From Sporolactobacillus mangiferae (lineage in GTDB: Bacteria; Bacillota; Bacilli; Bacillales; Sporolactobacillaceae): a DNA stretch of 64,000 nucleotides. The stretch's first letter is position 1, and every line of letters starts with the position of its first letter. Location: contig NZ_JAMAST010000002.1 of assembly GCF_023336505.1 (NCBI RefSeq), positions 1 through 64,000 of the forward strand, written 5' to 3'. The translations under genes were made by a program, and so were the position numbers. Under the pieces are notes generated by a model, which saw nothing but the letters and a program-made list of their open reading frames with translations, did not search any database and was not told the origin of the DNA. Below, one piece after another: positions 36,516-46,538 of the stretch.

Positions 36516-37415
36516 TTAATTGCTTATTTTTATATCCTCACGATTCTTAAATTCATTATAGACGCGAATCAAAGATTCCCATTCCAGTTTGGAGAGATCC
36601 ACCATTGGGAGACGTACACTGCCAACCGGCATATCTAAATTATTTAAAAGCGCTTTCACCGGAGCAGGGCTAGGTGCAGCAAATAATTCACGCATCAGGG
36701 GAAGCATAGCGCGATGCAGTTCAGCGCTTTCGGAGATCCGCCCACTGAGAAAGCTGTGGATCATCTTTTTCATTTCTGGCGCAATGACATGTGACGCAAC
36801 TGAGATAACCCCATGGCCGCCAATAGACAGAATGGGCAGCGTCAGTCCATCGTCACCGCTGTACAAATGGAAATTCTTATCTGTACCGCTTATAATTGCT
36901 GCAATCTGATCCAGATCGCCGCTCGCTTCTTTAACTGCGACGATGTTATGCAATTGGGATAGTCGAATAATGGTTTCTGCCGAGATATTCACCTTGGACC
37001 GGCCGGGAATGTTGTAAATAATAATCGGCACATCAACCTGATCGGAAATTGCCTTGTAATGTGCATACAAACCATCCTGATTCGGTTTGCTGTAATAAGG
37101 TGCAACCGCCATGATAGCATCCACGCCAAGTCCTGCTGCTTCTTTTGAAAAAGCAACGGTTTGTGCCGTATTATTATTGCCGGTTCCGACAATGACCTTA
37201 ATTCGCCCATCAACAACTCGAACTACGTGTTCGAATAAAATCAGCTTTTCGTCATGTGACAGAGTCGGCGATTCTCCTGTCGTCCCTGCAACGACAATGC
37301 CATCTGATCCGGTTCTGATTAAATGCTCTATAATATTGGTTGTTCGTTCCAAACTCATCTTTCCATGGTCGTCAAACGGCGTCACCATGGCGGTCAATAA
37401 TCGGCCAAAGTCCAT
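36516..37415 (-). CDS. dapA: 4-hydroxy-tetrahydrodipicolinate synthase
   Basis: Condenses pyruvate with aspartate semialdehyde, the branch point to lysine, peptidoglycan diaminopimelate and spore dipicolinate. Visible are VVAGTTGESPTLSHDEK, the YNIPGRS segment with the catalytic tyrosine and the Schiff-base lysine in VAVKEASGD (about 161). 299 residues. Six bases after dapG and probably translated from the same mRNA. Its product feeds DpaAB encoded upstream in the same direction. Confidence 0.97.
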   Translation of the reverse strand: MDFGRLLTAMVTPFDDHGKMSLERTTNIIEHLIRTGSDGIVVAGTTGESPTLSHDEKLILFEHVVRVVDGRIKVIVGTGNNNTAQTVAFSKEAAGLGVDAIMAVAPYYSKPNQDGLYAHYKAISDQVDVPIIIYNIPGRSKVNISAETIIRLSQLHNIVAVKEASGDLDQIAAIISGTDKNFHLYSGDDGLTLPILSIGGHGVISVASHVIAPEMKKMIHSFLSGRISESAELHRAMLPLMRELFAAPSPAPVKALLNNLDMPVGSVRLPMVDLSKLEWESLIRVYNEFKNREDIKISN

Positions 37416-37421
37416 ATTTCC

Positions 37422-38672
37422 TCACTCCTGTGTAGGATGTTCCACAATGATTGATTCTTCATGCAGTGTTTCCAGATGAAACGCCTTGTGAAGGGCATTA
37501 ACTGCCTCATTCATCTTATTCTGGGCAACAAGTACCCAAATTGTATTATGAGAATCGGCAGACTGCAAAATTTGAATTCCCTGTTCCGTCAGAGCGTTCA
37601 CAATTTTTGAAGCCACACCCGGCACACCAGCCATACCGGCACCGACTGCGGACACTTTTGCACAGTCGGTTTGAACTTCTGGAATATACCCCTTCGTTTT
37701 CAGAGTGTTTACCGCTTTATCAGTCCACTGCTTACCGACAGTATAGACAACACCATTCGGGCTGATATTAATCAGATCCACACTGATTCCCTGTTCAGCC
37801 ATTGCCTTAAATACTTTCGCCTGAAGATCAAATTCATTCTTCGCGGCGCGCACACGGATTTGTGTCACATCACGTACATAAGTAATTCCTGTAACCGGCC
37901 GTTCGACAAGATCCTGACCTCTTCCTGAACGATTCATTGTTGTCACGATCGTTCCAAGACTGTCGGACACGGTTGAGCGGATGTGAATAGGGATTTTGGC
38001 AGTCATCGCAATTTCAACAGCACGTGGATGAATCACTTTCGCTCCTTGATAGGCAAGATTGCATATTTCATTATATGTCAGTACGGATAGCCTTCGTGCA
38101 TCGCTGACGATGCGCGGATCCGCCGTCATCACCCCATTGACATCAGTGAAGATATCAATCCATTCAGCATCGACTGCTGCACCAAGAGCAGCCGCCGACG
38201 TATCACTTCCACCGCGTCCAAGTGTTGTTATCTCACCGTCAGTCGTCTGGCCCTGAAAGCCGGCAACGACAACCGCATCACATGACTCCAATCTTTTAAG
38301 TAACGGGCTGACTTTCATTTCGATTATTTTGGCCTCATTAAATGCACGGTTGGTGATAAAGCCTGCCTGAGCACCAGTCATTGCTTCAGAATGAACGCCT
38401 GCCTGTTTCAGCAAGTTGGAGAAAACGATCATTGATATGGTTTCACCGCAAGACATTAAAATATCTTTTTCACGGGGTGAGGTCTTGCCGTTACTAACCA
38501 AGTCAAGTAAAGTATCCGTTGCGTAGGGATCCCCGGAACGCCCCATTGCTGAAACAACGACAATCACTTTGTATCCTTTTTTTACCGCGCTGACAACATG
38601 CCGAACCGCATGTGCGCGCATGTCATCGGTCTGTACCGAGGTACCACCGAATTTCTGTACAATAATTTTCAA
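37422..38672 (-). CDS. dapG: Aspartokinase I (diaminopimelate-sensitive)
   Basis: Phosphorylates aspartate, first step of the aspartate pathway. KIIVQKFGGTSVQ at the start and VVVSAMGRSGDPYATD mark the kinase domain; FQGQTTDGEITTLGRGGSDTSA follows. Two ACT domains fill the C-terminal ~150 residues, as in B. subtilis DapG (not the LysC type with an internal start). A TTG at 38672 is taken as start because the family begins at KIIVQKFGG and AAAGGG lies nine bases upstream; the GTG at 38690 is possible. Neighbours asd and dapA confirm the pathway. Confidence 0.94.
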   Translation of the reverse strand: MKIIVQKFGGTSVQTDDMRAHAVRHVVSAVKKGYKVIVVVSAMGRSGDPYATDTLLDLVSNGKTSPREKDILMSCGETISMIVFSNLLKQAGVHSEAMTGAQAGFITNRAFNEAKIIEMKVSPLLKRLESCDAVVVAGFQGQTTDGEITTLGRGGSDTSAAALGAAVDAEWIDIFTDVNGVMTADPRIVSDARRLSVLTYNEICNLAYQGAKVIHPRAVEIAMTAKIPIHIRSTVSDSLGTIVTTMNRSGRGQDLVERPVTGITYVRDVTQIRVRAAKNEFDLQAKVFKAMAEQGISVDLINISPNGVVYTVGKQWTDKAVNTLKTKGYIPEVQTDCAKVSAVGAGMAGVPGVASKIVNALTEQGIQILQSADSHNTIWVLVAQNKMNEAVNALHKAFHLETLHEESIIVEHPTQE

Positions 38673-38752
38673 CCTATTCAACCCTTTCACTTAAGGGAGA
38701 TCCTGTATCCTTCAATCCTTTTGACAGCAATTCCCGCAGCATAAGCATAAGT

Positions 38753-39811
38753 TCATGCGCTCACTAATCCGAGCTTAAGCAGACTTTCTGCAATTTGAAC
38801 TGAATTCCAGGCCGCGCCTTTCAGCAAATTGTCTGAAACGATCCAGAGGTGAAACCCGTTTGCCACATCCGGATCACGTCTGACACGGCCAACAAAGACT
38901 TCCTTTTTCCCCGATGCATTTACAGGCATGGGATAAATCTGATGTGCCGGATCGTCTTCCAGAACAACGCCCGGAGCATTTCGAAGCAATTCTTTCAGAT
39001 TCTCCGCATTCACGTTATTTCGATCAATTTCAATATACACGGATTCTCCATGACTGATGCTCACCGGCACACGAACACAGGTCGCCGACACTTTGATTTC
39101 CGGGGCTTCCATAATTTTTTTGGTTTCATTAATCATTTTCATTTCTTCAAAAGTATAGTCATTAGGCTGAAACAGATCAATTTGCGGAATTGCATTAAAG
39201 GCCATCTGATAGTGTTTTTCATCACTTTTTACTGGCATAATCACGGTTTCAGGCTTTTCGCCATTTAATACTGCTTCAGACTGTTTTTCAAGTTCCGCAA
39301 TCGCCTTCGCTCCCGCACCGGACACTGCCTGATAAGTCGACACAATAATGCGCTTCAGTCCGTATGCCTTTCTAATCGGCTCAAGTGCCGCAACCATCTG
39401 AATCGTTGAGCAGTTCGGATTTGCAATGATTCCGTGATGATCAAACAGTGCCTTCTCGTTAACTTCCGGAACAACTAGCGGAACGTCTTTATCCATGCGG
39501 AATGCACTGGTATTATCAATAACGATTGCACCGCGTTTCGCCGCTTCCGGTGCGAGCACTTTGGAAACCGACCCACCTGCGCTGAACAAAGCAATATCTA
39601 TATTCTCGAAAGACTCAGGTTTCGCTTCTTTAATCGTCCACTCTTTGTCGCCAAAAAATACTGTTTTTCCAGCCGAACGCGCCGATGCCAGCGGGAAAAG
39701 AATCTTCACCGGCAGCGGAGAGCCTTCAAGCATTTTAAGCATCCGTGTGCCGACAGCACCAGTGACGCCGACGACTGCAACGTTCAATCCTTCTGAATTG
39801 AGCAAAACCAT
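38753..39811 (-). CDS. asd: Aspartate-semialdehyde dehydrogenase
   Basis: Reduces aspartyl phosphate to aspartate semialdehyde with [21 protein letters not shown] is the Rossmann motif, [13 protein letters not shown] holds the active-site cysteine, and the substrate-site histidine lies in [11 protein letters not shown]. 352 residues. GAGGAG is close to the ATG at 39811; a TTG two codons later would give better spacing. It is followed by dapG and dapA and preceded by the dipicolinate genes, as in Bacillus. Confidence 0.97.
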   Translation of the reverse strand: MVLLNSEGLNVAVVGVTGAVGTRMLKMLEGSPLPVKILFPLASARSAGKTVFFGDKEWTIKEAKPESFENIDIALFSAGGSVSKVLAPEAAKRGAIVIDNTSAFRMDKDVPLVVPEVNEKALFDHHGIIANPNCSTIQMVAALEPIRKAYGLKRIIVSTYQAVSGAGAKAIAELEKQSEAVLNGEKPETVIMPVKSDEKHYQMAFNAIPQIDLFQPNDYTFEEMKMINETKKIMEAPEIKVSATCVRVPVSISHGESVYIEIDRNNVNAENLKELLRNAPGVVLEDDPAHQIYPMPVNASGKKEVFVGRVRRDPDVANGFHLWIVSDNLLKGAAWNSVQIAESLLKLGLVSA

Positions 39812-39934
39812 CTCTCCTCTGTTTAAACTTAATTGTTTCTATTATTATATAATCAACTGTGTTTGAAAGGAAAGATCAAATTCTAAAAATGCCGCTTCTT
39901 CTTTAGGAATACACGATTATTTTAGCACAATCAG

Positions 39935-39986
39935 GCAATAAAGCTCGGATTCACCAGCCGGTTGGTGAATCCAAGAGCTTTGTTGC
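39935..39986 (-). terminator. Long hairpin after dpaB
   Basis: Left arm GCAATAAAGCTCGGATTCAC and right arm GTGAATCCAAGAGCTTTGTT pair over about 22 bp with a two-base bulge and one mismatch, around a short loop. There is no following T-run, but it separates dpaB from asd. Confidence 0.6.
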
Positions 39987-40026
39987 ACTGATTATTCCCT
40001 GAAAAAGGATACTTTTTACAGTGTAA

Positions 40027-40635
40027 TTAAGTCCTATTATTGATTCGTTGCTTTTTTTCAAGAAGAATCGGTTGCATTTGTTTTCCATCAACGGCAGCTT
40101 CTACGGTATCTGTTAGCAAATACATATGCGAAACCAGTGAATTGGGCTTGTTAACCGGATCATCCTGGCCAAATGGAATAAAGTAGATGTTTTTTGCAAC
40201 GATCAATTTTGCGATATTTTGCAGGTTCAGTCCCAATCCATCATTGGTTGATACCCCAAGCACAACCGGATTTCCGTTACGCAGCGTCGCTTTAGCGGCC
40301 ATTAGGACCGGGCTGTCGGTTTGTGCGTTCGCAAATTTACTCATTGAATTCCCTGTCAACGGGGCAATCACCATGCAATCCAGAGGTTTTCTTGGTCCAT
40401 AGGGTTCAGCGTCGACAATTGAATCAACAACTTTATGACCGCTGATCTCTTCTACTTTGGCAATCCAATCGCTGGCTTTGCCAAATCTCGTGTCGGTAGT
40501 CTTGACTGTATGAGTAACAAACACAGAGACGCTGCACCCGGCATCCACAAGCTTCTCAATTTGAGGAACAACCTGACTGTAGGTACAGTGAGAGCCGGTA
40601 ATTCCAAATCCAATATGCCGCCCTTTCAGACTCAT
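40027..40635 (-). CDS. dpaB: Dipicolinate synthase subunit B
   Basis: Flavoprotein-like subunit of dipicolinate synthase, which oxidises dihydrodipicolinate to the spore-core chelator DPA in the mother cell. GFGITGSHCTYSQVVPQIE near the start and CMVIAPLTGNSMSKFANAQTD in the middle are typical of SpoVFB/flavoprotein family members. 202 residues. Its ATG overlaps the dpaA stop (ATGA), so translation is coupled. Confidence 0.96.
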   Translation of the reverse strand: MSLKGRHIGFGITGSHCTYSQVVPQIEKLVDAGCSVSVFVTHTVKTTDTRFGKASDWIAKVEEISGHKVVDSIVDAEPYGPRKPLDCMVIAPLTGNSMSKFANAQTDSPVLMAAKATLRNGNPVVLGVSTNDGLGLNLQNIAKLIVAKNIYFIPFGQDDPVNKPNSLVSHMYLLTDTVEAAVDGKQMQPILLEKKQRINNRT

Positions 40636-41528
40636 GACTCACCCTCCTTTGAAAATTGATTCAGCAGAAGTTCAGCAAGAACGTTAGCTATAATCTGTCC
40701 GGCAGTTTTAGGTGCAACCATTCCTGGCAATCCGGGCGTGATCATTGCTTTGATCCCTCTTTTTTTTGCATAACGAAAATCCGTTCCCCCAGGTAATGAA
40801 GCAAGGTCAATAATGAAGCTATTTGCTGGCATATTCGACAATACCTTGCTTGTCAATACAAGAGCAGGAATTGTGTTGATACAGATTTCATTATCCACAA
40901 CTTCTTTTTCTAAATCTTTCAGATAAAATGCTTTAACCCCCATCTCTATGGCACGGGCAATTTGCTGTGGATTTCGTGTTCCCACTTTAACGTGTGCACC
41001 GAGTGCATGGAAAGCCCTGGCAACACTCATTCCTGTACGTCCGAGACCGAGGACGATGACATTGGCATCATGAATGGTAATATCCGTATTTTGAATAACC
41101 ATCATTAACGTTCCTTCGACGGTTGGAATTGAATTATAGATAGCCACATCATCGCGTGCAAACAATTTTACAACCTGGCGCTTCGTTTCTTTAGCTATAT
41201 TGGTTAGATGAGGGGTAGTGATGCCCGAGTAAATGGTACAATGCTCTGGTGTATCTGCCAGCCAGTCTTTTGACAGATTGATTTTTTCATTAGAAAAAGT
41301 GGTTTCAACATTCCCCTCATGATCAGTGCCACTCACTGGAAGAATAATGCTGTCCACGTACTTAGGATCTATCTCATCCATGTTTACCTTAGATGCTCCG
41401 CTAAAATTTCTTTCTAACTGATCAAAGCCGACAAGCGACAGATGTGCATCGAGCGCGGTCAATTTATTGATCACTTCTATCTGCCGTGCGTCCCCTCCCA
41501 TGACCACAATATGTCTGTTCGTCAGCAT
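40632..41528 (-). CDS. dpaA: Dipicolinate synthase subunit A
   Basis: Rossmann-type dehydrogenase subunit (SpoVFA). It opens with NRHIVVMGGDARQIE and has a second nucleotide-binding motif VIVLGLGRTGMSVARAFHALG at about 155-175. The ATG at 41528 has GGAGG eight bases upstream; the ATG at 41534 is too close. A sigma-K-like promoter precedes it, fitting its known mother-cell expression. Its substrate derives from the DapG-Asd-DapA steps encoded just downstream. Confidence 0.95.
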   Translation of the reverse strand: MLTNRHIVVMGGDARQIEVINKLTALDAHLSLVGFDQLERNFSGASKVNMDEIDPKYVDSIILPVSGTDHEGNVETTFSNEKINLSKDWLADTPEHCTIYSGITTPHLTNIAKETKRQVVKLFARDDVAIYNSIPTVEGTLMMVIQNTDITIHDANVIVLGLGRTGMSVARAFHALGAHVKVGTRNPQQIARAIEMGVKAFYLKDLEKEVVDNEICINTIPALVLTSKVLSNMPANSFIIDLASLPGGTDFRYAKKRGIKAMITPGLPGMVAPKTAGQIIANVLAELLLNQFSKEGES

Positions 41529-41581
41529 CAACATTCCCTCCGCTTAGCAATTTATGGTCTGCTTCCTGTCATCCAACACTT

Positions 41582-41609
41582 TATGTTATGACAATGACCC
41601 GGTAATGTG
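41582..41609 (-). promoter_or_regulatory. Candidate sigma-K promoter for dpaAB
   Basis: On the minus strand CACA (-35, consensus mACm), a 15-bp spacer, then CATAACATA (consensus CATAnnnTA). The operon is sigma-K-dependent in B. subtilis. The spacer is about one base short of usual. Confidence 0.6.
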
Positions 41610-41625
41610 AAAATCATGGGCAATC

Positions 41626-41658
41626 AAAAAGACTCAGGAATTTTTCCCGAGTCTTTTT
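41626..41658 (-). terminator. ymxG terminator
   Basis: AAAAAGACTC and GAGTCTTTTT pair around a 13-base loop, followed by T-rich sequence on the minus strand, 55 bp past the peptidase gene. Confidence 0.8.
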
Positions 41659-41712
41659 GAAAAGCTGATCCTTTATTAAGCAGGTGATTTTTTTTTCAAG
41701 CATAATAAACAA

Positions 41713-42954
41713 TCAAACAGCAACGGCCATTGGCAGTTCACCTGTCGGACTGACTACTGAGCATGAATATGGTCTATTAAACAAATCCATTGCCACCTGA
41801 TTCACGTCAACTAAAGTAACTGCATCAATCAAAGCGATTGTTTCGTCAATCGTGCGGCTTTTTCCGAGAATCAGTTCATTTTTTGCGTTTCGGCTCATGC
41901 GCCCGCTCGTGCTCTCTAAACTGAAAATCATATTGCCTTTAATCTGTGCTTTGCTACTTGCAAGTTCTTCTTCAGAAATGCCATGGTCAGCCAGCCGGTG
42001 AATTGTCCCAAGAATCGCTTTAGCCAGCTCTTCAATCTGATCTGACCCGGTGCCACCATAAATCGTAAACAAGCCACTATCCTTAAATGCGGTGTGGAAC
42101 GAGAACACTGAGTACGCAAGTCCGCGTTCTTCACGGATTTCTTGAAACAGACGGCTGCTCATTCCACCGCCAAGCGCATTGTTCATAACCATCAGCGAAG
42201 CCATCGCCTGATCTTTGCTGCTGTAGCCTTCGAAACCAAAACAGATATGGGCCTGCTCTGTTTCTTTTTTTCGGGCAATTTTCCCCGGCGTAAACAACGG
42301 AGAAAGCTGACGCTCGTCAGCATCCGGAATTTCATATGGCGAAAAAATAGATTCAATTTCTTCAATAAATGCTTCATCCACATGGCCGGCAACGGAAATC
42401 ACTATATTATCAGGAGTATAGTGCATATACATATGCGCACGCAAATCATTCGCCTCAAATTCAGACAAAGTTTCTTTAGTCCCAAGAATCGGATACCCAA
42501 GCGGATGATGCGCAAAACTCGTCGCACTTAGCAAGTCATGAACGAGATCATCAGGTGTATCCTCATACATTTTAATTTCTTCGCTTATAACCTGCTTTTC
42601 TTTTTCGATGTCTGCTTTTTCGAAACGCGAATGAAAAAACATGTCTGCTAAGACATGAATTGCGTAACGCGCATCTTTATCCATCACTTTCGTATAATAA
42701 CAGGTGCTTTCTTTTGAAGTAAACGCATTGACCTGACCGCCGATTTTGTCAAATGCTTCAGCAATTTCGCGTGCGTTGCGTGTTTCTGTCCCCTTAAACA
42801 GCATATGCTCGATAAAATGAGAGATACCGTTGTTCGTTTCATTCTCATATCTGGAACCGGTACCGACCCATATGCCAATGCTTACCGAACGTACCGAGGA
42901 GAGCGGCTCAAGCAAAATGCGTACGCCGTTCGGCAATACCTTTTTAATCAACAC
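41713..42954 (-). CDS. ymxG: M16 family zinc peptidase YmxG
   Basis: Insulinase-like peptidase. The inverted zinc motif HFIEH is intact (about 52-56 from the chosen start), with the downstream ligand in EKEKQVISEEIKMYED. The second half has the R/Y pair region ALGGGMSSRLFQEIREERGLAYS. A GTG at 42954, seven bases after GGGGGGA, is preferred to the ORF start at 42981, giving 413 residues as in B. subtilis. The deacetylase gene ylxY, usually between pnp and ymxG, is missing. Physiological substrate unknown. Confidence 0.92.
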   Translation of the reverse strand: MLIKKVLPNGVRILLEPLSSVRSVSIGIWVGTGSRYENETNNGISHFIEHMLFKGTETRNAREIAEAFDKIGGQVNAFTSKESTCYYTKVMDKDARYAIHVLADMFFHSRFEKADIEKEKQVISEEIKMYEDTPDDLVHDLLSATSFAHHPLGYPILGTKETLSEFEANDLRAHMYMHYTPDNIVISVAGHVDEAFIEEIESIFSPYEIPDADERQLSPLFTPGKIARKKETEQAHICFGFEGYSSKDQAMASLMVMNNALGGGMSSRLFQEIREERGLAYSVFSFHTAFKDSGLFTIYGGTGSDQIEELAKAILGTIHRLADHGISEEELASSKAQIKGNMIFSLESTSGRMSRNAKNELILGKSRTIDETIALIDAVTLVDVNQVAMDLFNRPYSCSVVSPTGELPMAVAV

Positions 42955-43401
42955 AAATGAGTCCCCCCGTGCCCTGATCAATCCACTAATCTATTATTTT
43001 ACACTTACTATATCATGATAAAAATTCACAGACAAATAGATTCGACATTTTCCAACAGGAAACCATGTTTTCCCAAACTTAACCACTATACGTATGAAAA
43101 ATTATATGTTTTCCTTGCCAAAAAATGACTGATATTATATTGGCACTGCGTACAGGAGCCAGAAAATCCCTGAAAAATCAAAACAACTGGGATGCGCAGG
43201 ATGGAACTTGATTGCCTGAACAGAACTTCAACATATAAGCTGATGCTAAGCACACGAAAAAGGCGCGAATGCTTTCAGCCTATATTCCGGTTATTCGCCA
43301 TCAACCGAAACACTCTGAGCAGTCTCGCGCCATCGTACATCGCTATGCAGTTCCAGATATCCGTCTGACCATGAGACAAGATACCTCGGGCAAGGTCAGA
43401 T
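42955..43401. other. Gap between ymxG and pnp
   Basis: About 450 bp with no supported gene; a 71-codon frame at 43269-43484 overlaps pnp antisense and is dismissed. The right part holds a possible pnp terminator. Confidence 0.5.
43257..43299 (-). terminator. Possible pnp terminator
   Basis: On the minus strand GGCGAAT and ATTCGCGCC can pair around a ~20-base loop, followed by TTTTT. The stem is short relative to the loop. Confidence 0.4.
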
Positions 43402-45522
43402 TTACTGTCCCTGAGATTCGGCTGCCTGATCAATCAGCGCTTTTCTTGACAGCTTTATGCGTCCATGATCATCAGCTTCAATAACTTTGACACGCACGTT
43501 GTCCCCGACTTTCAGATAGTCTTCCACATGCTCTACACGCTTGTGATCAAGTTCAGAAATATGAAGCAAGCCGCCCGTATGACCGAAAAGAGAAACAAAA
43601 GCGCCGAATTTCTCAATTTTCCTGACCGTTCCAACGAAAACTTCGCCAACATGCACCACACGGGTCAGATTTTCAATGATTTCCTGTGCTTTTTTACCTT
43701 TCTCTTCATCGATTGAAAAAATCATGATGGCACCGCTTTGCTCTATATTAATTTTTACTCCCGTTTCCTCAATAATTCTGTTAATCGTTTTGCCATTTGG
43801 ACCGATGACGTCCCGTATTTTATCAGGCCGAATCGTCATTCTCAAAATTTTGGGCGCATACGAGGAAAGATGATCGCGCGGTGCCGTGATCGTTGCTAAA
43901 ATCGTCTCCATAATTTTCAGACGCCCTTCCCTCGCCTGAGTCAATGCGCGTCTGAGAATATCACGCGTTACACCGGATATTTTTATATCCATTTGTAATG
44001 CGGTCACACCACGCTCGGTCCCGGCACATTTAAAGTCCATGTCACCAAGTGAATCCTCCATCCCCTGTATGTCTGTTAAAATAACAACGTCATCCCTATG
44101 TTTGACGAGGCCCATTGCAATACCGGCAACCGGTGCCTTAATCGGTACGCCGGCGTCCATCAATGCCAGAGTACTCCCGCAAATACTCGCCTGAGATGAA
44201 GAACCATTTGATTCGAGAACTTCGGATACGCATCGAATCGCGTAAGGGAATGTCTCGTCATCAGGAATTATGGGTGCAAGTGCACGTTCGCCGAGTGCCC
44301 CGTGTCCAATTTCTCTTCTGCCCGGTGAACGTGAAGCTTTCACTTCCCCTGTGCTGAACCCCGGAAAGTTATAGTGATGCATGAATCGTTTTGTATCTTC
44401 TGAATCAAAGTCATCTAAAACCTGTGCTTCATCAAGTGGAGCAAGAGTGCATACACTGAGTGTCTGAGTCTGCCCACGTGTAAACAGGCCTGAGCCGTGC
44501 GCACGTGGAAGTAATCCGACACGCGCAGAAAGCGGGCGAATTTCATCAACAGCCCGACCATCGGGGCGAATATGTTCAACAACAATCATCCGCCGGACCT
44601 CTTCCTTTAGAATGGTATGTAATACTTCGTCAACGAGTGCCAGATCTATAGGTGCGTCACTTTCCGTGTTCTCAGCCTCAAACAGAGACAAGATAGATGT
44701 GTTCACTTCTTGAATGGCGGCATCACGCGCTTGTTTTTCTTCAACGCGCATTGCCTGATTCAGTTGTTCACCTACAAGTGTCCGAATGCGTTGTTCAAGT
44801 AATTCATCTGCTTTGAACAACCGAACGCGCATTTTCTCTTTTTGATTTTCGGCAATGATCTGATCTTCAAAAGCAATGATTTTTTTTATCTGTTCATGAG
44901 CAAACATTATCGCATCCAGCATATCTTCCTCGGGAATCTGATTTGCGCCTGCTTCCACCATATTGATCGCGTCCCTGGTTCCGGCTACAATTAAATGAAG
45001 ATCACTCTGCTTTGTTTGCTCGATTGAAGGATTCACGATCAATGTACCGTTAATGCGCCCTACAATAACGCCTGCGATCGGACCGTTGAATGGAATATCC
45101 GACAATGACAGGGCAATGGATGAGCCAAGCATCGCCGCCATCTGAGCACTGCAGTCAAGATCCAGACTCAACACCATATTTCCAATCAGCACTTCATTGC
45201 GAAAGCCCTCTGGAAACAGCGGACGGATCGGCCGATCAATCATTCGAGCCGCCAACGTTGCCTGATCGCTCTGGCGCCCTTCCCTTTTTATAAAACCCCC
45301 AGGTATTTTACCGACAGCGTAGGCACGTTCATCATAGTTTACAGTCAGCGGAAAAAAAGAACTGTCCTTTGGTTCCTTCGATGCAGTTGCTGTTGATAGG
45401 ACTACTGTATCACCATAATAAACAAGAGCTGCACCATTCGCTTGTTTGGCAACTTCTCCAATCTCAACACGGAGTGATCGCCCGGCCCATTCCAGCTGGT
45501 ACGTTTTTTTCCCCGTCTTCAT
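43402..45522 (-). CDS. pnp: Polynucleotide phosphorylase
   Basis: Trimeric 3'-to-5' phosphorolytic exoribonuclease of the RNA degradosome. Two RNase PH domains (about 10-220 and 310-540, the second with [10 protein letters not shown] and [17 protein letters not shown]), a KH domain with [20 protein letters not shown] and an S1 domain [18 protein letters not shown] at the end. The true start is the ATG at 45522 ([14 protein letters not shown]) with AGAGAGGTG upstream; the open frame to 45582 is untranslated. 706 residues. Its leader holds the structured repeat array. Confidence 0.97.
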   Translation of the reverse strand: MKTGKKTYQLEWAGRSLRVEIGEVAKQANGAALVYYGDTVVLSTATASKEPKDSSFFPLTVNYDERAYAVGKIPGGFIKREGRQSDQATLAARMIDRPIRPLFPEGFRNEVLIGNMVLSLDLDCSAQMAAMLGSSIALSLSDIPFNGPIAGVIVGRINGTLIVNPSIEQTKQSDLHLIVAGTRDAINMVEAGANQIPEEDMLDAIMFAHEQIKKIIAFEDQIIAENQKEKMRVRLFKADELLEQRIRTLVGEQLNQAMRVEEKQARDAAIQEVNTSILSLFEAENTESDAPIDLALVDEVLHTILKEEVRRMIVVEHIRPDGRAVDEIRPLSARVGLLPRAHGSGLFTRGQTQTLSVCTLAPLDEAQVLDDFDSEDTKRFMHHYNFPGFSTGEVKASRSPGRREIGHGALGERALAPIIPDDETFPYAIRCVSEVLESNGSSSQASICGSTLALMDAGVPIKAPVAGIAMGLVKHRDDVVILTDIQGMEDSLGDMDFKCAGTERGVTALQMDIKISGVTRDILRRALTQAREGRLKIMETILATITAPRDHLSSYAPKILRMTIRPDKIRDVIGPNGKTINRIIEETGVKINIEQSGAIMIFSIDEEKGKKAQEIIENLTRVVHVGEVFVGTVRKIEKFGAFVSLFGHTGGLLHISELDHKRVEHVEDYLKVGDNVRVKVIEADDHGRIKLSRKALIDQAAESQGQ

Positions 45523-45637
45523 TTGTTTACACCTCTCTCCGTTTTTATTATTCTGCGGTTTTAGAAAACTTGGCTCCGCCAAGCCTTTGACACGGGCGAA
45601 GTCGCCGTCGCACTTATACTATTTTCCTTAAAATTTA

Positions 45638-46070
45638 TATACTTTCTTATAGTATAAGAAAGGGGGCTGGAATCTGTGGGGTTTCACTGGTAACTACTCC
45701 CGCAGACGCCCAGCCCCTCCGTTTTGATGCTTAGCGATGATATTTTTTGGTTTGGTATGGCAGAAAATCATATATTGTCTTATCTTGTCAGAAAAACCGG
45801 GCAGGCAAATTCCTGCGGGGTCTTCCCAGGCTCGCTGATCCCGCTGGCGCCAGCACTCCCCCGCTTTGATTCTCTGCAAGACACTGGTTTATTGGTTTTC
45901 AAATGGGTCAAAATCTTATACTTTCTTATCTTGTAAAGAAAAACCGGGCAAAAAACGCCCGGTCCTTACTCCCGCAGGATGCGGTGGTTTTCACGCTGTA
46001 CCTTACATCTCTGCTTTAATGCTCAGCTAAGCCATTGTTTTATTGATTTGATACAGGGCAAAATCATATA
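45638..46070. repeat. Three-unit degenerate tandem repeat in the rpsO-pnp gap
   Basis: The motif TAT(A)CTTTCTTAT recurs at 45638, 45771, 45917 and (partly) 46067, spacing about 133, 146 and 150 bp. Each unit then has a GC-rich hairpin (for example GGGGGCTGG.../CCCAGCCCC; ACCGGGCA.../GCCCGGT), a CCCGC-rich stretch, a CGCTTTGATGCT-like box, a T-rich box and GGGCAAAATCATA. A 70-codon plus-strand frame inside it (45724-45936) is a repeat by-product. Confidence 0.75.
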
Positions 46071-46074
46071 CTTA

Positions 46075-46106
46075 GCAAAGAAGCGGGAATGCTCCCGCTT
46101 CTTTGC
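46075..46106 (-). terminator. rpsO terminator-like hairpin
   Basis: GCAAAGAAGCGGGA and TCCCGCTTCTTTGC form a perfect 14-bp stem with a four-base loop, 4 bp past the rpsO stop. No long T-run follows on the minus strand, so some transcripts may read on towards pnp, or it may be a processing signal. Confidence 0.7.
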
Positions 46107-46110
46107 TGTC

Positions 46111-46380
46111 TTATCGGCGCAAGCCCAGTTTATTGATCAGCTCGCGATATCTTTTGACATCATTTTCACGAAGGTACGTGAGCAGGTTACGGCGTTTGCC
46201 GACCATTTTCAGAAGCCCTCGGCGTGAATGATGATCCTTCTTGTGCTGTTTCAGGTGATCATTCAATGCGTTGATTTGTTTCGTCAATACAGCGATCTGT
46301 ACTTCGGGAGAACCCGTGTCATTTTCGTGCGTTGCAAATTCATGGATCAGGTTCGTCTTTTCTTCTTTTGATAAAGCCAC
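46111..46380 (-). CDS. rpsO: Ribosomal protein uS15
   Basis: Primary binding protein of the 30S central domain. Full-length 89 residues with the signature helix region [35 protein letters not shown] (in part) and a [11 protein letters not shown] end. GTG start after GGGAGGTG. Confidence 0.98.
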   Translation of the reverse strand: MALSKEEKTNLIHEFATHENDTGSPEVQIAVLTKQINALNDHLKQHKKDHHSRRGLLKMVGKRRNLLTYLRENDVKRYRELINKLGLRR

Positions 46381-46479
46381 TTACATTCACCTCCCAATCT
46401 AAAATCCCCTCAGGCATCGCTGCCGCCGGTGGAGCAAACAGCCAAGCCCAGGTTCTTGTACTTCTAATCGTGCTGATTA
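46381..46479 (-). promoter_or_regulatory. rpsO leader, possible S15 autoregulatory region
   Basis: About 95 nt separate the promoter from the GTG, longer than needed, with GC-rich pairing potential (CCACCGGCGGCAGCG). S15 represses its own mRNA in many bacteria. I could not fold it into a known S15 leader class by eye. Confidence 0.35.
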
Positions 46480-46508
46480 ATAATACACTTTTTTGGCACA
46501 GAGATCAA
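46480..46508 (-). promoter_or_regulatory. rpsO promoter
   Basis: On the minus strand TTGATC (46503-46508), a 17-bp spacer and TATTAT (46480-46485). Confidence 0.65.
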
Positions 46509-46538
46509 GTGACACTTTTCCATGCTGAATACAATGAT

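Noticed and set aside
43269-43484. 71-codon plus-strand ORF at the pnp 3' end
   Set aside because: Overlaps pnp antisense and lacks a credible start signal.
45724-45936. 70-codon plus-strand ORF between pnp and rpsO
   Set aside because: It lies wholly within the tandem repeat array, has no ribosome binding site and no family resemblance.
45638-46070. Possible CRISPR array
   Set aside because: Units are about 140 nt, degenerate and without short unique spacers; no cas genes in the window.
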